Notes under the pieces: model-generated | What the model was told of the DNA's origin: nothing | The model's input: the letters and a program-made list of their open reading frames with translations, nothing else | Database searches by the model: none | Source: Acidovorax delafieldii | GTDB lineage: Bacteria > Pseudomonadota > Gammaproteobacteria > Burkholderiales > Burkholderiaceae_C | Assembly: GCF_007993815.1 (NCBI RefSeq) | Contig: NZ_VJWE01000012.1 | Location: 124,001-188,000, forward strand | Length of the DNA: 64,000 bases | Reading direction: 5' to 3' | Shown here: one piece after another, positions 45,453 through 54,673 of the stretch | Position numbering within the stretch: the stretch's first letter is position 1 | How the letters are laid out: the number at the start of each line of letters is the position of its first letter | Position numbers and translations under genes: made by a program

Positions 45453-45974
45453 TCAGCCGCCCTGCATCAGCACTTCGGTGATGTAGCCCCACTCAGACGC
45501 CTCTACCGGCGTGATGGACAGGCGGCTGCCCTTTTGCAATACCCGCATGTCCGCCAGCGCCGGGTGGGCGCGCAGCTCTGCCAGGCTGATCAGCCGCGTC
45601 TTGCGCACGGCCTGCACGTCCAGCAACAGCCAGCGAGGGTTGTCTGCCGGGGACTTGGGATCGTGGTACGGCGATGTGGGGTCGAACTGGGTAGGGTCGG
45701 CGCGGGTGCCGCTGGCCACGCGGGCCAGACCGGCAATGCCGGGCTCGGGGCAGCTGGAGTGATAGAACAGCACGCCGTCACCCACCTGCATCGCATCGCG
45801 CATGAAGTTGCGGGCTTGGTAGTTGCGCACGCCGGTCCAGGGGACGGTGGCTTTGGGCGCGGCCAGAGCGTCGTCGATGGAGCACTCGTCCGGCTCGGAC
45901 TTCATGAGCCAGAACTGGGCCGGGCGGCCCGCGGCGGCGTGCGGGGGGTGTGAAGGGGTGGGAGCGGTGACCAT
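45453..45974 (-). CDS. EVE domain protein
   Basis: A 173-residue protein of the EVE (PUA-like) family, whose members bind modified nucleic acid bases. The family opening FWLMKSEPDECSIDDAL is present after a 20-residue Pro-rich start, followed by WTGVRNYQARNFMRDAM, VLFYHSSCPEPGIAGLARV and ITPVEASEWGYI. The function in bacteria is poorly known. It is convergent with the diguanylate cyclase gene (40 bases between stops). Confidence 0.9.
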   Translation of the reverse strand: MVTAPTPSHPPHAAAGRPAQFWLMKSEPDECSIDDALAAPKATVPWTGVRNYQARNFMRDAMQVGDGVLFYHSSCPEPGIAGLARVASGTRADPTQFDPTSPYHDPKSPADNPRWLLLDVQAVRKTRLISLAELRAHPALADMRVLQKGSRLSITPVEASEWGYITEVLMQGG

Positions 45975-46282
45975 GGACGCATTCTGTCAAAGATGCCGCA
46001 GGTGGTGTCGGGCGCCGCAACCCAAGTCGCAGGCAGTGAACTGCTATCTATCTGATAGCTATCCAGGCATGTTCCACTAGCGCTTGTGGCCAAAAACACC
46101 ATAAATCGGCTGCCAACGCGTTGAAATGGCCTGCTGTCCGCATGGCAGATTGCGCAGCCCGGGGACGCGCCGCAGAATCTGACAGTGCAAGGCTGGTCGC
46201 ACCGGTCCAGGCCGCATGGGGAGACACTCACCAGGTCCATCACCGCGTCGGTTTGTTGTCTTATTTGCCCTGAACTTTGTCC
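45975..46282. other. Intergenic region of 308 bases between EVE and DUF3592 genes
   Basis: Divergent gene starts flank it. It contains dispersed element copy A (46041-46097). The rest, including the AT-richer GTTTGTTGTCTTATTTGCCC just before the DUF3592 start, could carry promoters for both genes, but no convincing -10/-35 pair or gene is seen. Confidence 0.5.
46041..46097 (+). repeat. Dispersed 58-bp element, copy A
   Basis: Reads CTGCTATCTATCTGATAGCT, then ATCCAGGCATGTTCCACTAG, then CGCTTGTGGCCAAAAACA. All consensus words are present: TGCTAT, TGATAGCT, CACTAGCGCT and GGCCAAAA. Intergenic. Confidence 0.8.
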
Positions 46283-47395
46283 ATGACCAAACGCTCTCCC
46301 TCAACCCATGCGCAGGGTGCACGCGACGCGGCTGCCCGTGGCAGCAGGCGCGCTGGGGGCTGGCTGCTGGGCCTGTTTGCCCTGCCATTTGCAGCCGTGG
46401 GTGTGGGCATGCTGCTGCTCAGTGTGCTGCCCACGTTGTACGACTGGGCGCGCATGCAGTGGTGGCAACCCGTTCCGGCCACGTTGGAGGCTGCACGGCT
46501 GGAAACCAGCCGCAGCAGCAAATCCAGCTCCTACACCGTCAAGGCTACCTACCGCTATCAGGTGGCGGGCCGTGAGTACCGGGGCGAGCGCGTGGCGATC
46601 AGCGGTGGTGGCGACAACGTGGGCGATTTTCAGGAAGCGCTGGGTGTGCGGCTGGAGCAGGCACTGCGCGACGGCGCGCCCGTTCAGGTCTGGGTCAGTC
46701 CGTCCGATCCTGCGGACGCCGTCATTGACCGCAGCCTGCGGCCCGGCCTGCTGGCCCTGAAGATGGTGTTTGTGGTGGTGTTTGGCGGCGTGGGCGTCGG
46801 TCTGCTGGTGTATGTGCTGCGCCCCACCCGCGCCCCGCAGGGCCGTGCGGGCAGTGGCGCCCAGTCGCTGACGGCAGGCGTGCCCGGGCGGGTGGAGCGC
46901 ACGCCCGGCGGGGTGGCCATGTACTTTCCGGCGGGCCGTTGGTGGGGACTCAAGCTAGCGCTGGCCTTGGTGGGGGCTGTGTTTTTGACCGTCGGGGCGC
47001 TGGTGCCCTGGGAGCAGGAGTCCTCGGGCGAGGTCGGGCCGTGGCTGTTCCGCATGCTGTTTGGCGGTGTGGGCGGCGTGGTGCTGCTGGCCAGCTTCTA
47101 TGCCCTGGCCAACAGCCTGCGCGTACAGCTGGACCACACCGGCCTGCGCACCGAGCGGCGCCTGCTGGGCCTGATGCTCCGCTGGCACCAAGTGCCCCCG
47201 CACGACATTGCCCGGCTGCGGGTGGTGGAGAGCTACACGGTCGAAAGCAACGGCAACCGCCAAGCGTACTTCCGCATCGTGGCTGAGCTGCGGGGTGGGC
47301 GGCAGCTCACCATCGCCCAGGACCTGAAGGGGCGCGCCCAAGCCGACAAGCTGCTGGCATCCATTGGCGGCTGGACCGGCTACGCTACGCGCTGA
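46283..47395 (+). CDS. DUF3592 domain membrane protein
   Basis: A 370-residue membrane protein. An N-terminal span (LLGLFALPFAAVGVGMLLLS) is followed by a DUF3592-like extracytoplasmic region (VPATLEAARLETSRSSKSSS; YTVKATYRYQVAGREYRGE). Then come spans near 155-180, 220-245 and 258-280, and a C-terminal soluble region (RVVESYTVESNGNRQAYFRI). Function unknown. ATG 46283 is used in preference to a TTG two codons earlier. It is convergent with alkB. Confidence 0.75.
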   Translation: MTKRSPSTHAQGARDAAARGSRRAGGWLLGLFALPFAAVGVGMLLLSVLPTLYDWARMQWWQPVPATLEAARLETSRSSKSSSYTVKATYRYQVAGREYRGERVAISGGGDNVGDFQEALGVRLEQALRDGAPVQVWVSPSDPADAVIDRSLRPGLLALKMVFVVVFGGVGVGLLVYVLRPTRAPQGRAGSGAQSLTAGVPGRVERTPGGVAMYFPAGRWWGLKLALALVGAVFLTVGALVPWEQESSGEVGPWLFRMLFGGVGGVVLLASFYALANSLRVQLDHTGLRTERRLLGLMLRWHQVPPHDIARLRVVESYTVESNGNRQAYFRIVAELRGGRQLTIAQDLKGRAQADKLLASIGGWTGYATR

Positions 47396-47420
47396 GTTCA
47401 ACAGGGTGGCTCAGGCGACT

Positions 47421-48143
47421 TCAACCGGCCTTTCTGAAGGTGAGGTTGATGCGGTGTGCACCCGTCAGCGGGTGGTGTGCTTCGGGCAAGGGCAGCACAC
47501 CATGAAACCGCAAGCGCGCAGGCCCGCCCCAGACCACCACATCGCCGTGCAGCAGCGCAATACGGCGGGTGTTGTCCGCCCGCTGCGCACCACCCCACAG
47601 AAACATCGCCGAAACACCCAGCGACACCGACACGATGGGGTGGGCGTAGTTGCCTTCGTCGCGGTCCTGGTGCAGTGACAGGCGTGTGCCGGGGGCATAG
47701 CGGTTGATGAGGCAGGCGTCGGGCGCAAAGTGGGCAAAGCCTGCGGCCTGCGCTGCATCGAGCGCCAGCTGGCGAAACAGCGGCGGCATGGGGGGCCAGG
47801 GCTGGCCGGTCTGCGGGTCCGTGGGGTCATAGCGGTAACCGCTGCGGTCACTCACCCAGCCCAGCGCGCCGCAATTGGTCATGGCCACCGACATGCGCAG
47901 GCCGCCGGGGGTGACGAGGTGCCTGAAGGGCGCCTGGGCGGTGATCTGCTGCACCGCAGCCAGCAAGTCCGTCGCCTGCGCCAGCGCAAAGCCGCGCAAC
48001 ACCAGGGCGCCGGGCTCCAGCACCTCGGGTGGCCGGGCGGGCTGGGGTGCGTCGTCGAACAGGCTGGCGGTCATGGCATCTGTCATCTTTGGCGAGGGGC
48101 TGCCTGCAACGGCTTTGGCGGTGACAACCTCATTGAGCATCAT
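47421..48143 (-). CDS. alkB: Alkylated DNA repair dioxygenase AlkB
   Basis: Fe(II)/2-oxoglutarate dioxygenase that removes methyl groups from 1-methyladenine and 3-methylcytosine in DNA. The 240-residue product has iron ligands H158 and D160 (LSLHQDRDEG) and H214 (RFHGVLPLP), and the 2-oxoglutarate arginine in AHRINLTFRKAG. The nucleotide lid LRMSVAMTNCGALGWVSD is present. The first ATG at 48143 overlaps the upstream gene by 14 bases; in-frame ATGs at residues 20 and 24 are alternatives. Third gene of the ada operon. Confidence 0.94.
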   Translation of the reverse strand: MMLNEVVTAKAVAGSPSPKMTDAMTASLFDDAPQPARPPEVLEPGALVLRGFALAQATDLLAAVQQITAQAPFRHLVTPGGLRMSVAMTNCGALGWVSDRSGYRYDPTDPQTGQPWPPMPPLFRQLALDAAQAAGFAHFAPDACLINRYAPGTRLSLHQDRDEGNYAHPIVSVSLGVSAMFLWGGAQRADNTRRIALLHGDVVVWGGPARLRFHGVLPLPEAHHPLTGAHRINLTFRKAG

Positions 48144-48885
48144 GAAAGATGATGCCCAGCGTGTGCCGCTGCCCGCTGCGCAAGCGGCTCACGCCATGGC
48201 GCATCTGCACGCGGTAGGGCCCGCGCGTGCCCTGCACGGGGCGGTGTTGCACGGCAAACACCACGGCGTCGCCGCGCGAGAGCGGCACCACCTCGGCCCG
48301 CGACTGTATGCGCGGGCGCTGTTCGGTCAGCACGAACTCGCCGCCGGTGAAGTCGCGCCCCGGCTCCGACAGCAGGATGGCCACCTGCAGCGGAAACACA
48401 TGCTCGCCGTACAGGTCCTGGTGCAGGCAGTTGTAGTCGCAAGCGGCGTACTGCAGCAGCAGCGGGGTAGGGCGCACCTGGCCTGCGGCGTGGCAGCGGG
48501 CGATGAAATCGGCATGCTGCGCGGGGTAGCGCACGTCGACGCCCATCGCGGTGTTCCATTGGTTGGCGATGGGGGCCAGATGCGGATACAGCGCCCCGCG
48601 CAGACCCGCCACCAGGTCGGGCAGCGGGTAGCTGAAATACCGGTATTCACCCTGGCCAAAGCCGTGGCGCTGCATCACCACCCGGCTGCGAAAGGTGCCC
48701 TCTTGCGCGTGGCCGTACAACTGCGCCAGGGCGGCGCACTCGGCAGTATTCAGCAACTGGGGCAGCACGGCATTGCCTTGCTGGCGCAGGGCCTCGCTGG
48801 CGGTTTGCCAGTCGATGGTGGCCGCGCGTTGGTGCCACACGCTATCCGCCAGCGTGCCCGGGCCGTAAAGAGCCGCCACGCTCAT
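48130..48885 (-). CDS. 2OG-Fe(II) oxygenase of the ada-alkB operon
   Basis: A 251-residue dioxygenase. Iron ligands are H155 and D157 (YNCLHQDLYGEH) and H230 (QMRHGVSRL), with a later arginine (SGQRHTLGI) for 2-oxoglutarate. GGEFVLTEQRPRIQSR marks the prolyl-hydroxylase-like subgroup. Its ATG overlaps the ada stop by four bases and its end overlaps the alkB start, so all three are coupled. The context suggests a role in alkylation damage, perhaps another nucleic acid demethylase or a protein hydroxylase; that part is inference. Confidence 0.87.
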   Translation of the reverse strand: MSVAALYGPGTLADSVWHQRAATIDWQTASEALRQQGNAVLPQLLNTAECAALAQLYGHAQEGTFRSRVVMQRHGFGQGEYRYFSYPLPDLVAGLRGALYPHLAPIANQWNTAMGVDVRYPAQHADFIARCHAAGQVRPTPLLLQYAACDYNCLHQDLYGEHVFPLQVAILLSEPGRDFTGGEFVLTEQRPRIQSRAEVVPLSRGDAVVFAVQHRPVQGTRGPYRVQMRHGVSRLRSGQRHTLGIIFHDAQ

Positions 48886-50054
48886 GCCACCTTCTCCGCC
48901 AGCAGCGGGGCCGCTTCTGCGTCGGACTCGCGCGCCAGCAGGGCGCGTTTGCGCTCCACGCCCCAGCGGTAGCCCGACAGCGCGCCATCGCTTTTCACCA
49001 CCCGGTGGCAGGGAATGGCCACCGCCAGCGCATTGGCCGCACAGGCCTGCGCCACGGCCCGCACGGCAGTGGGCGCGCCGATGCCCTGGGCCACCTCGGC
49101 ATAGCTGGCCGTCTGCCCGGCCGGGATGGCCTGCAGCACCCGCCACACCCGCTGCTGGAACGCGGTGCCGCGCACATCCAGCGGCAAGTTCAGCCCCAGG
49201 CCCGGGGCCTCGACAAACGCCACCACCTGCGCCACCAGGGCTTCAAACGCGGTGTCGCCGCCAATCAGTCGGGCCTGCGCAAACCGGTCCTGCAGCTCGC
49301 GCAGCAGCGCGTCGGGGTCGTCGCCCAGCAAGATCGCGCAGATGCCCCGGTCGCTCTGCGCCACCAGAATCGCCCCCAGCGAGCACTGGCCGATGGCAAA
49401 GCGGATGTCTTGCGATGCGCCCCGCGCGCGGTAGTGGCTGGGCCGCATGCCCAGCACCTGCGCAGACTGTTCGTAAAACCGGCTGCTGGACTGGTAGCCC
49501 GCGCCATAGATGGCGTCCGTCACCGAGTCCGTGGTCGGGCTGTCGAGCGCACTGCGCAGCCGCTGCGCGCGCTGGGCCACCGCATAGGCCTTGGGCGTGA
49601 GGCCCGTGGCCTGCTTGAAGATGCGGTGCAGGTGCGAGGCACTCAGGCCCACACGTGCTGCCAGTGCATCGAGGGTGGGTGCCTGACCGGGCGCGGCGCT
49701 TTCGATGATGCGGCAGGCCTCCGTCACCAGCGCCGCGTGGTGCGACAGTGCGGTGGCCTGGCGCGGCTTGCAGCGCTGGCAGGGGCGAAACCCGGCGCGC
49801 TCCGCCTCATCGCAGCTGGTGTGAAACAGCACGTTCTCCGGCCGGGGTGTGCGCGACGCGCAGCTGGGGCGGCAGTACACGCCCGTGGTCTGCACCGAGT
49901 ACCAGAACGTTCCATCGGCCCCAGTGCTGCGCTCTACCACCGCCGCCCAGCGCGGGTCGGCCTGGGTGGCGGCTGCCTGCGCGGCTTTGGTGTTGGGGCG
50001 GTGGCGTGTGGGCATGGGGGCGCTTTGGGGCAGAAGGGTGGACACGTTCATCAT
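48882..50054 (-). CDS. ada: Bifunctional Ada: methylphosphotriester/O6-methylguanine methyltransferase and regulator
   Basis: Suicide repair protein and activator of the adaptive response to alkylating agents. The 390-residue product has the zinc-binding domain with C61 (GVYCRPSC), C65, C92 and C95 (PCQRC); C61 takes methyl from phosphotriesters. An AraC-type HTH follows (LGLSASHLHRIFKQATGL-like: VGLSASHLHRIFKQATGL). The C-terminal methyltransferase has C349 in AIPCHRVV. First gene of the operon with the 2OG oxygenase and alkB. An Ada-box-like sequence lies about 88 bases upstream. A second ATG at codon 2 is equally possible. Confidence 0.96.
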   Translation of the reverse strand: MMNVSTLLPQSAPMPTRHRPNTKAAQAAATQADPRWAAVVERSTGADGTFWYSVQTTGVYCRPSCASRTPRPENVLFHTSCDEAERAGFRPCQRCKPRQATALSHHAALVTEACRIIESAAPGQAPTLDALAARVGLSASHLHRIFKQATGLTPKAYAVAQRAQRLRSALDSPTTDSVTDAIYGAGYQSSSRFYEQSAQVLGMRPSHYRARGASQDIRFAIGQCSLGAILVAQSDRGICAILLGDDPDALLRELQDRFAQARLIGGDTAFEALVAQVVAFVEAPGLGLNLPLDVRGTAFQQRVWRVLQAIPAGQTASYAEVAQGIGAPTAVRAVAQACAANALAVAIPCHRVVKSDGALSGYRWGVERKRALLARESDAEAAPLLAEKVA

Positions 50055-50141
50055 GGTGCACGGCTCACTAGGTGGGTTGCAATGCCATGCACTCTAGGGA
50101 CGGAGGCTGTGGGGCGCACTCCGAAGCTTGCTTTTGAATTC

Positions 50142-50155
50142 TGCGCTTTTGCGCA
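50142..50155 (-). promoter_or_regulatory. Candidate Ada box upstream of ada
   Basis: On the minus strand the sequence reads TGCGCAAAAGCGCA followed by GAATTCAAAAGC. AAAGCGCA is identical to the Ada box of the E. coli ada and alkA promoters. The site is itself an inverted repeat, TGCGC-TTTT-GCGCA. It lies 88 bases upstream of the ada start codon, suitable for positive autoregulation by methylated Ada. The -10/-35 between is weak (TAGAGT). Confidence 0.6.
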
Positions 50156-50178
50156 AGGCTCCCCGCACGGATGAGTGC

Positions 50179-50234
50179 GCTCATTTATTGATAGCTGCCA
50201 GCGTGTGATTTACTAGCGCTACAAGGTAAAAACG
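50179..50234 (+). repeat. Dispersed 58-bp element, copy B (upstream of the ada promoter)
   Basis: Reads GCTCATTTATTGATAGCTGC, then CAGCGTGTGATTTACTAGCG, then CTACAAGGTAAAAACG. TTGATAGCTGCCAGCG and ACTAGCGCTAC match copy D closely. It ends eight bases before the SNF2 gene stop, between it and the Ada box. Confidence 0.8.
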
Positions 50235-50242
50235 CCCCAAAC

Positions 50243-53053
50243 TCAGGTTTCAGGTGGCTGCAGCGGCCGGGGCCGCCGTTTGCCCGTGCCACCCCAGCGC
50301 AGCGCGTCTTCGCCGGGTATGCCCAGCGGGTTGTTGGCCGGTTCGGTCAAGGGGGCCAGCAGCGCGTGCAGGTCGGCCTCGCTGAACTTGACTGCGCCTT
50401 CGGCATCGTGCCCCAGCACGCCCTGGGCCAGCGCGCCCTTGCGGGCCTGCAGCTCCAGCATGCGCTCTTCGATGCTGCCTTCGACCACCAGCTTGTAGAC
50501 AAACACGGGCTGGTCCTGCCCGATGCGGTGGGCGCGCGCGGTGGCCTGTTCTTCTACGGCAGGGTTCCACCAGGGGTCCAGGTGGATCACGGTGTCGGCG
50601 GCCGTGAGGTTCAGGCCCAGGCCCCCGGCCTTGAGGCTGACCAGCAGGATGGGGGCGCTGGTTGCGTCCTGCGACTGGAACTGCCGCACCACCGCGCCAC
50701 GCTGGCGGGGTGGCGTCTGGCCGGTGAGTGTGAGGTAGGGCAGGGCCAGGGTGTCGAGCATCTCGGCTGCCAGGCCCAGCATTTCGGTGAACTGCGAGAA
50801 CACCAGCACGCGGCGGCCTTCATCAACCAGGGCGGGTAGCAGGTCGGCCAGCAGTTCGAGCTTGGCGCGCTCCATGGCGTGGGCTGTCTTCGTCGTCCCC
50901 TTCACCAATCGCGGGTCGCAGCAAACCTGGCGCAGCTTGAGCAGTGCATCCAGGATGGCGATTTGCGAGCCTTCAAAACCCTGCCGCTCCAGTGCGCGGC
51001 GCACCTGTTTGTCGGCGGTGGTGCGCACGGCCTCGTACAGCTCACGCTGTTTGCCTTGCAATTGCACGCGCAGGATGGTTTCGGTGCGCGGCGGCAGTTC
51101 GGTGGCCACGTCCTGCTTGCGGCGGCGCAGGATGAAGGGGCGCACACGCTGCGACAGCAGCTGGGCGCGCAGGGTTTCGCCGTTTTCCTCGATGGGCTTG
51201 CGCCAGCGGGCGTTGAAGCTGCGCACATCGCCCAGAAAGCCAGGCATCAAAAAGTCGAACTGCGCCCACAGCTCGCCCAGGTGGTTTTCCAGCGGCGTGC
51301 CGGTCAGGCACAGCAGGTGCGGCGCCTGCAGCTTGCGCAGGGCGCGGGCACTGCGGCTGCCGGCGTTTTTCACCATCTGGGCCTCGTCCAGGATCAGCAA
51401 GTGAAAGGGCTCGGCGGCCAGCGCCTCCACATCGCGCCAGAGCAGCGGATAGGTGGTCAGCACCAGGTCGTGGTCAGCGATGTGCAGGTAACGTTTGCCA
51501 CGGTCCGCGCCATGCAGGGCGAGCACGCGCAGGCTGGGTGCCATGCGCGCGGCCTCGGCCTGCCAGTTGAAGAGCAGCGAGGTGGGTAGCACCACCAGCG
51601 CCGGTCGCTTCAGCCGCCCGGCCTCTTTTTCGGTCAGCACATGGGCCAGCGCCTGTGCGGTTTTGCCCAGGCCCATGTCGTCGGCCAGGATGCCGCCCAG
51701 GCCCTGGGCGCGCAGGTACTGCAGCCAGGCCAGGCCTTCAAGCTGGTAGGGGCGCAGCTGCACCTGAAGGCCCTGCGGTGCGGCCACCGGCTGGGGCGCA
51801 CCGATAGAGCGCAGGCGCTTGGCGAGCTGCGCCAAGCCCACGTCGCCTTGCAACTGCCAGTCGTTGTTCCAGCCGTTCACCGTGCCCACGCGGTGCACCT
51901 GCACGAGCCCGGCACGCAGGGCCTCAATGCGGCGGGCCTCCCACGCGCCCAGGCGCAGCGGGTCGCCGTCCTTCAGTTGTTTGCGGGTGGGGTCGGTCAG
52001 CAAGTCCACCATGGCGCCCACGATGGCCTTGAGTGGCCCGGCAGGCGCCTCGATGCGCTTGCCGCCGGGCGCACGCAGCGAAATGATGGCGATGTCATCG
52101 ATGGCGGCCATCTGCCGCGCGTTGAGCCAGCGGGCGTCGCGGCGCAGCAGGTCGGCCAGCATGGGGGCCAGGTCCAGCGTTTCACCGTCGATCTCGATGC
52201 CCAGGCTGAGCAGCCAGGCGCCCTCGCGCTCGGGCAGCATGAGCTTTTGCACGGGGCGCTGGCGTGTGCCCAGCGGGCCATCGACTTCCTTGGCCAGCAG
52301 CTCGCCAGTGTCGGGGGCGATGACCAGCTTCCAGCGCGACACGGGCACGCTTTCGTGCGCAAAGCCGGGGTGTACCACCACGCTCCAGCCCTCGGTGCGC
52401 AGCTGGGGAACTACGTCGGCCCAAAAGTCGCCAAAGTGCGCCTCCTGCGCCAGCGTCCACACAGGGCCCAGCGTGGTGGCGGCTGCGCGGTGGCGCCACT
52501 GCAGGCTTTTGGGGTCCACGGGGGTCAGGCCCAGGTCCCACACGCGGTCCACGGCATCGGCTTCAGCCGCCAGGTTGCGCTGCATGCGCACCACCGGGCC
52601 ACCGGTGTCGAACAGGTCTTGCACCGGGGCCGGGCGCGCGTTGAGGATGGAGGTGGGGGCCGGCGTCTGCCAGGTGGCGCCATCGTCGGTGCGGTAGGTC
52701 CAGTCAATCTGCACCAGCGTCACGCTGTCACCACGCGGGCCCAGCTTGCCCTGGGGCGCCATGCCCAGCAGGCCATCGCCCCGGCCCAGCGTCATGAGGG
52801 TGATGCGCGGGCGAAAGTGGCCGGGGACGACGCCATCGGGTGTGTTGGGCGCCGGGCTGTGGCCCGGCGGGTGGCTGCCATCGCCCCGCAGCTGGGCCAT
52901 GACCTGCGCGGCCTCGGCGTCGGTCAGCGGGGGCAGCTGCTGCAGGGCGGCGCTGTCAGCACGGTTGCGCAGGGCCTGGGCCCATTGCGCAACCACATGG
53001 GCACGGCCTGCGGGGGGCGTGGGTGGAACGGGTGACTGCGGCAGGCTGGGCAT
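50243..53053 (-). CDS. SNF2/SWI2-family DEAD-box helicase
   Basis: A 936-residue ATPase that translocates on double-stranded DNA or remodels protein-nucleic acid complexes. The N-terminal 400 residues are a bacterial SNF2-associated domain. The motor has Walker A DDMGLGKTAQALAHVL, motif II LILDEAQMVKN, LTGTPLENHLGELWAQFDFL (motif III), and motifs V-VI ending LDPWWNPAVEEQATARAHRI. The start is placed at ATG 53053, 39 bases after the LuxR gene; longer upstream frame would overlap it. No nuclease or methylase partner is adjacent. Biological role unknown. Confidence 0.9.
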   Translation of the reverse strand: MPSLPQSPVPPTPPAGRAHVVAQWAQALRNRADSAALQQLPPLTDAEAAQVMAQLRGDGSHPPGHSPAPNTPDGVVPGHFRPRITLMTLGRGDGLLGMAPQGKLGPRGDSVTLVQIDWTYRTDDGATWQTPAPTSILNARPAPVQDLFDTGGPVVRMQRNLAAEADAVDRVWDLGLTPVDPKSLQWRHRAAATTLGPVWTLAQEAHFGDFWADVVPQLRTEGWSVVVHPGFAHESVPVSRWKLVIAPDTGELLAKEVDGPLGTRQRPVQKLMLPEREGAWLLSLGIEIDGETLDLAPMLADLLRRDARWLNARQMAAIDDIAIISLRAPGGKRIEAPAGPLKAIVGAMVDLLTDPTRKQLKDGDPLRLGAWEARRIEALRAGLVQVHRVGTVNGWNNDWQLQGDVGLAQLAKRLRSIGAPQPVAAPQGLQVQLRPYQLEGLAWLQYLRAQGLGGILADDMGLGKTAQALAHVLTEKEAGRLKRPALVVLPTSLLFNWQAEAARMAPSLRVLALHGADRGKRYLHIADHDLVLTTYPLLWRDVEALAAEPFHLLILDEAQMVKNAGSRSARALRKLQAPHLLCLTGTPLENHLGELWAQFDFLMPGFLGDVRSFNARWRKPIEENGETLRAQLLSQRVRPFILRRRKQDVATELPPRTETILRVQLQGKQRELYEAVRTTADKQVRRALERQGFEGSQIAILDALLKLRQVCCDPRLVKGTTKTAHAMERAKLELLADLLPALVDEGRRVLVFSQFTEMLGLAAEMLDTLALPYLTLTGQTPPRQRGAVVRQFQSQDATSAPILLVSLKAGGLGLNLTAADTVIHLDPWWNPAVEEQATARAHRIGQDQPVFVYKLVVEGSIEERMLELQARKGALAQGVLGHDAEGAVKFSEADLHALLAPLTEPANNPLGIPGEDALRWGGTGKRRPRPLQPPET

Positions 53054-53091
53054 GGGCTGGCATTGTGCCCATGCGTGGCGTGCCTTTTCGT

Positions 53092-54030
53092 CTAGACGCT
53101 GCGTTGGGTGCCCAGCGCCAGTGCAAACAGTTCGTTGCGAAAGTGGATGCCCAGGCGGCTGAATGCGCGGTTGCGGTAGGTTTTGACGGTGGGAAGGCTC
53201 AGGCCCAGGTCGCAGGCAATGCCCTCCTGCGTCATGCCTTGCAGCAGGCGGGCGCACACGTCCAGCTCGCGTTCGGTCAGCCCCGCGTGAGCCCGCAGCA
53301 GGCGTTCGCGCAGCGCGGGCAGGCTGTGGGACAGCGCGGGGGCCGTGGCCTGTGGCGGGGGCTGCAGTGCGGGTTGCAACACCCCGGGGCGCTGGGCTAG
53401 GGCGATGTGCTTGCGGGTCAGCGCCAGCAGCACCGGGGCCATGCCCTCAAAGTCGCTGATCTGCCGGTCCTGGAACGGCTTTTGGTGCTGGTGGCGGTAG
53501 AAGTTGACGGCAAAGACCGAGCCATCGCTCTCGTGTTCGACCACCGACACCCGCTCGGCCACGCCATGGGCCTCGTATACGCGGGCGCGGTGTTCTGCGT
53601 CCACCTCGGGCGCCGTCAGGTGGCACAACTGGGTGGGCGCTTCGGCCGGGGCGGCTTCGTCCAGCGAGCGGCCCCAGGTGCGGTCGGTGCGGTAGGGGCC
53701 TGACAGGTAGGCCCACCAGCAGTCCTGCGTGGTGTCGGGAATCCCGTAACTGGCCGACATGAACAAGGTGGGTTTGCAATGGCGCCCGGTGCGGTACACC
53801 GACCACGACGCTGCGGGCAGCACGGGTGCCAGCTCCTGCAGCATGCCGCAGGCAAACCCGTCATCGCCCAGCTGGTGAACCATGGCGCCCAGGGCCGAGC
53901 CCGTGAGGTTGGGCGGGGGCGTGATGCCGCCGCCGGATGTGCTTGCAGGGAGCCAGTGCCTCATGGGTTGCGCGGGGTATGCCGGGTGGGCTTTGTCATT
54001 GCTGTCATCTTCAGGGATGACAGGGGTCAA
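53092..54030 (-). CDS. LuxR-type transcriptional regulator
   Basis: A 312-residue regulator with a C-terminal LuxR helix-turn-helix (LTERELDVCARLLQGMTQEG; LGLSLPTVKTYRNRAFSRLG). The N-terminal 230 residues show no receiver or recognised autoinducer-binding motif (VEHESDGSVFAVNFYRHQH is conserved-looking). It is divergent from the DUF3237-Bug-esterase gene set, which it may control. ATG 54030 is first; an internal ATG at residue 23 is possible. Confidence 0.82.
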   Translation of the reverse strand: MTPVIPEDDSNDKAHPAYPAQPMRHWLPASTSGGGITPPPNLTGSALGAMVHQLGDDGFACGMLQELAPVLPAASWSVYRTGRHCKPTLFMSASYGIPDTTQDCWWAYLSGPYRTDRTWGRSLDEAAPAEAPTQLCHLTAPEVDAEHRARVYEAHGVAERVSVVEHESDGSVFAVNFYRHQHQKPFQDRQISDFEGMAPVLLALTRKHIALAQRPGVLQPALQPPPQATAPALSHSLPALRERLLRAHAGLTERELDVCARLLQGMTQEGIACDLGLSLPTVKTYRNRAFSRLGIHFRNELFALALGTQRSV

Positions 54031-54126
54031 GCGCCACGGGATTTACGCTAGGTGCAACCCCGCAAGCAGGCTGGGTGCACGCCGCCCCTGGCCGCTTGCC
54101 TGCCAGACACCCGAAAGATGGAGCCC

Positions 54127-54603
54127 ATGACCGAACCCGTGCTCTTTGTGGAACCCCGTTTGCGATTTTTTGCCGACCTGCGCGTGGAGGTGGGCGTGCC
54201 CCAGGAGGTGGGCCGCACCGTGCACGGCCTGCGTCGGCTCATCCCCATCCTGGGCGGTAAGGCCCAAGGCGATGGCTGGCAGGCCCGGGTGATGCCCGGC
54301 GGGGCGGATTTTCAGCTCATCGTGAGCGACACCCTGGCCGAGCTGGACGCGCGCTACACGCTGGAGGCGGATGGCGGCGACTTGATCTATGTGCAAAACC
54401 GCGCCGTGCGGTCCGGCCCATCCGAGCTGATGGCGCGCCTGGTGCGTGGCGAGGTGGTGGACCCGGCGCAGATCTACTTTCGCTGCAGCCCCCAGTTCGA
54501 GACAGCGTCTCCCGCACTGCGATGGATCGGGGAGCGCATGTTCACGGGCACCGGTGCGCGGTTTCCCGATGCAGTAGCCATGCGGTTCTGGGAGCTGATG
54601 TAG
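54127..54603 (+). CDS. DUF3237 family protein
   Basis: A 158-residue beta-barrel-like protein of the DUF3237 family: TEPVLFVEPRLRFFADLRVE, RRLIPILGGKAQGDGWQARV, MPGGADFQLIVSDTLAELDA and YFRCSPQFETASPALRWIGE. Function is unknown, but relatives often accompany tripartite-tricarboxylate transporters or aromatic degradation genes. An ATG nine bases upstream (54118) is an alternative start; 54127 has GAAAG at better distance. It heads the set with a Bug receptor 70 bases downstream. Confidence 0.85.
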   Translation: MTEPVLFVEPRLRFFADLRVEVGVPQEVGRTVHGLRRLIPILGGKAQGDGWQARVMPGGADFQLIVSDTLAELDARYTLEADGGDLIYVQNRAVRSGPSELMARLVRGEVVDPAQIYFRCSPQFETASPALRWIGERMFTGTGARFPDAVAMRFWELM

Positions 54604-54673
54604 CCGCACAGCAGTCACGCATTTCGCTTTTTTGATGACCGACAGCACACAACAACTCCCTGGAGACCTTGTC

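Noticed and set aside
46960..46980. CTAGCGCTGG in the DUF3592 gene as a repeat copy
   Set aside because: Only ten bases fit and the flanking words of the element are missing.
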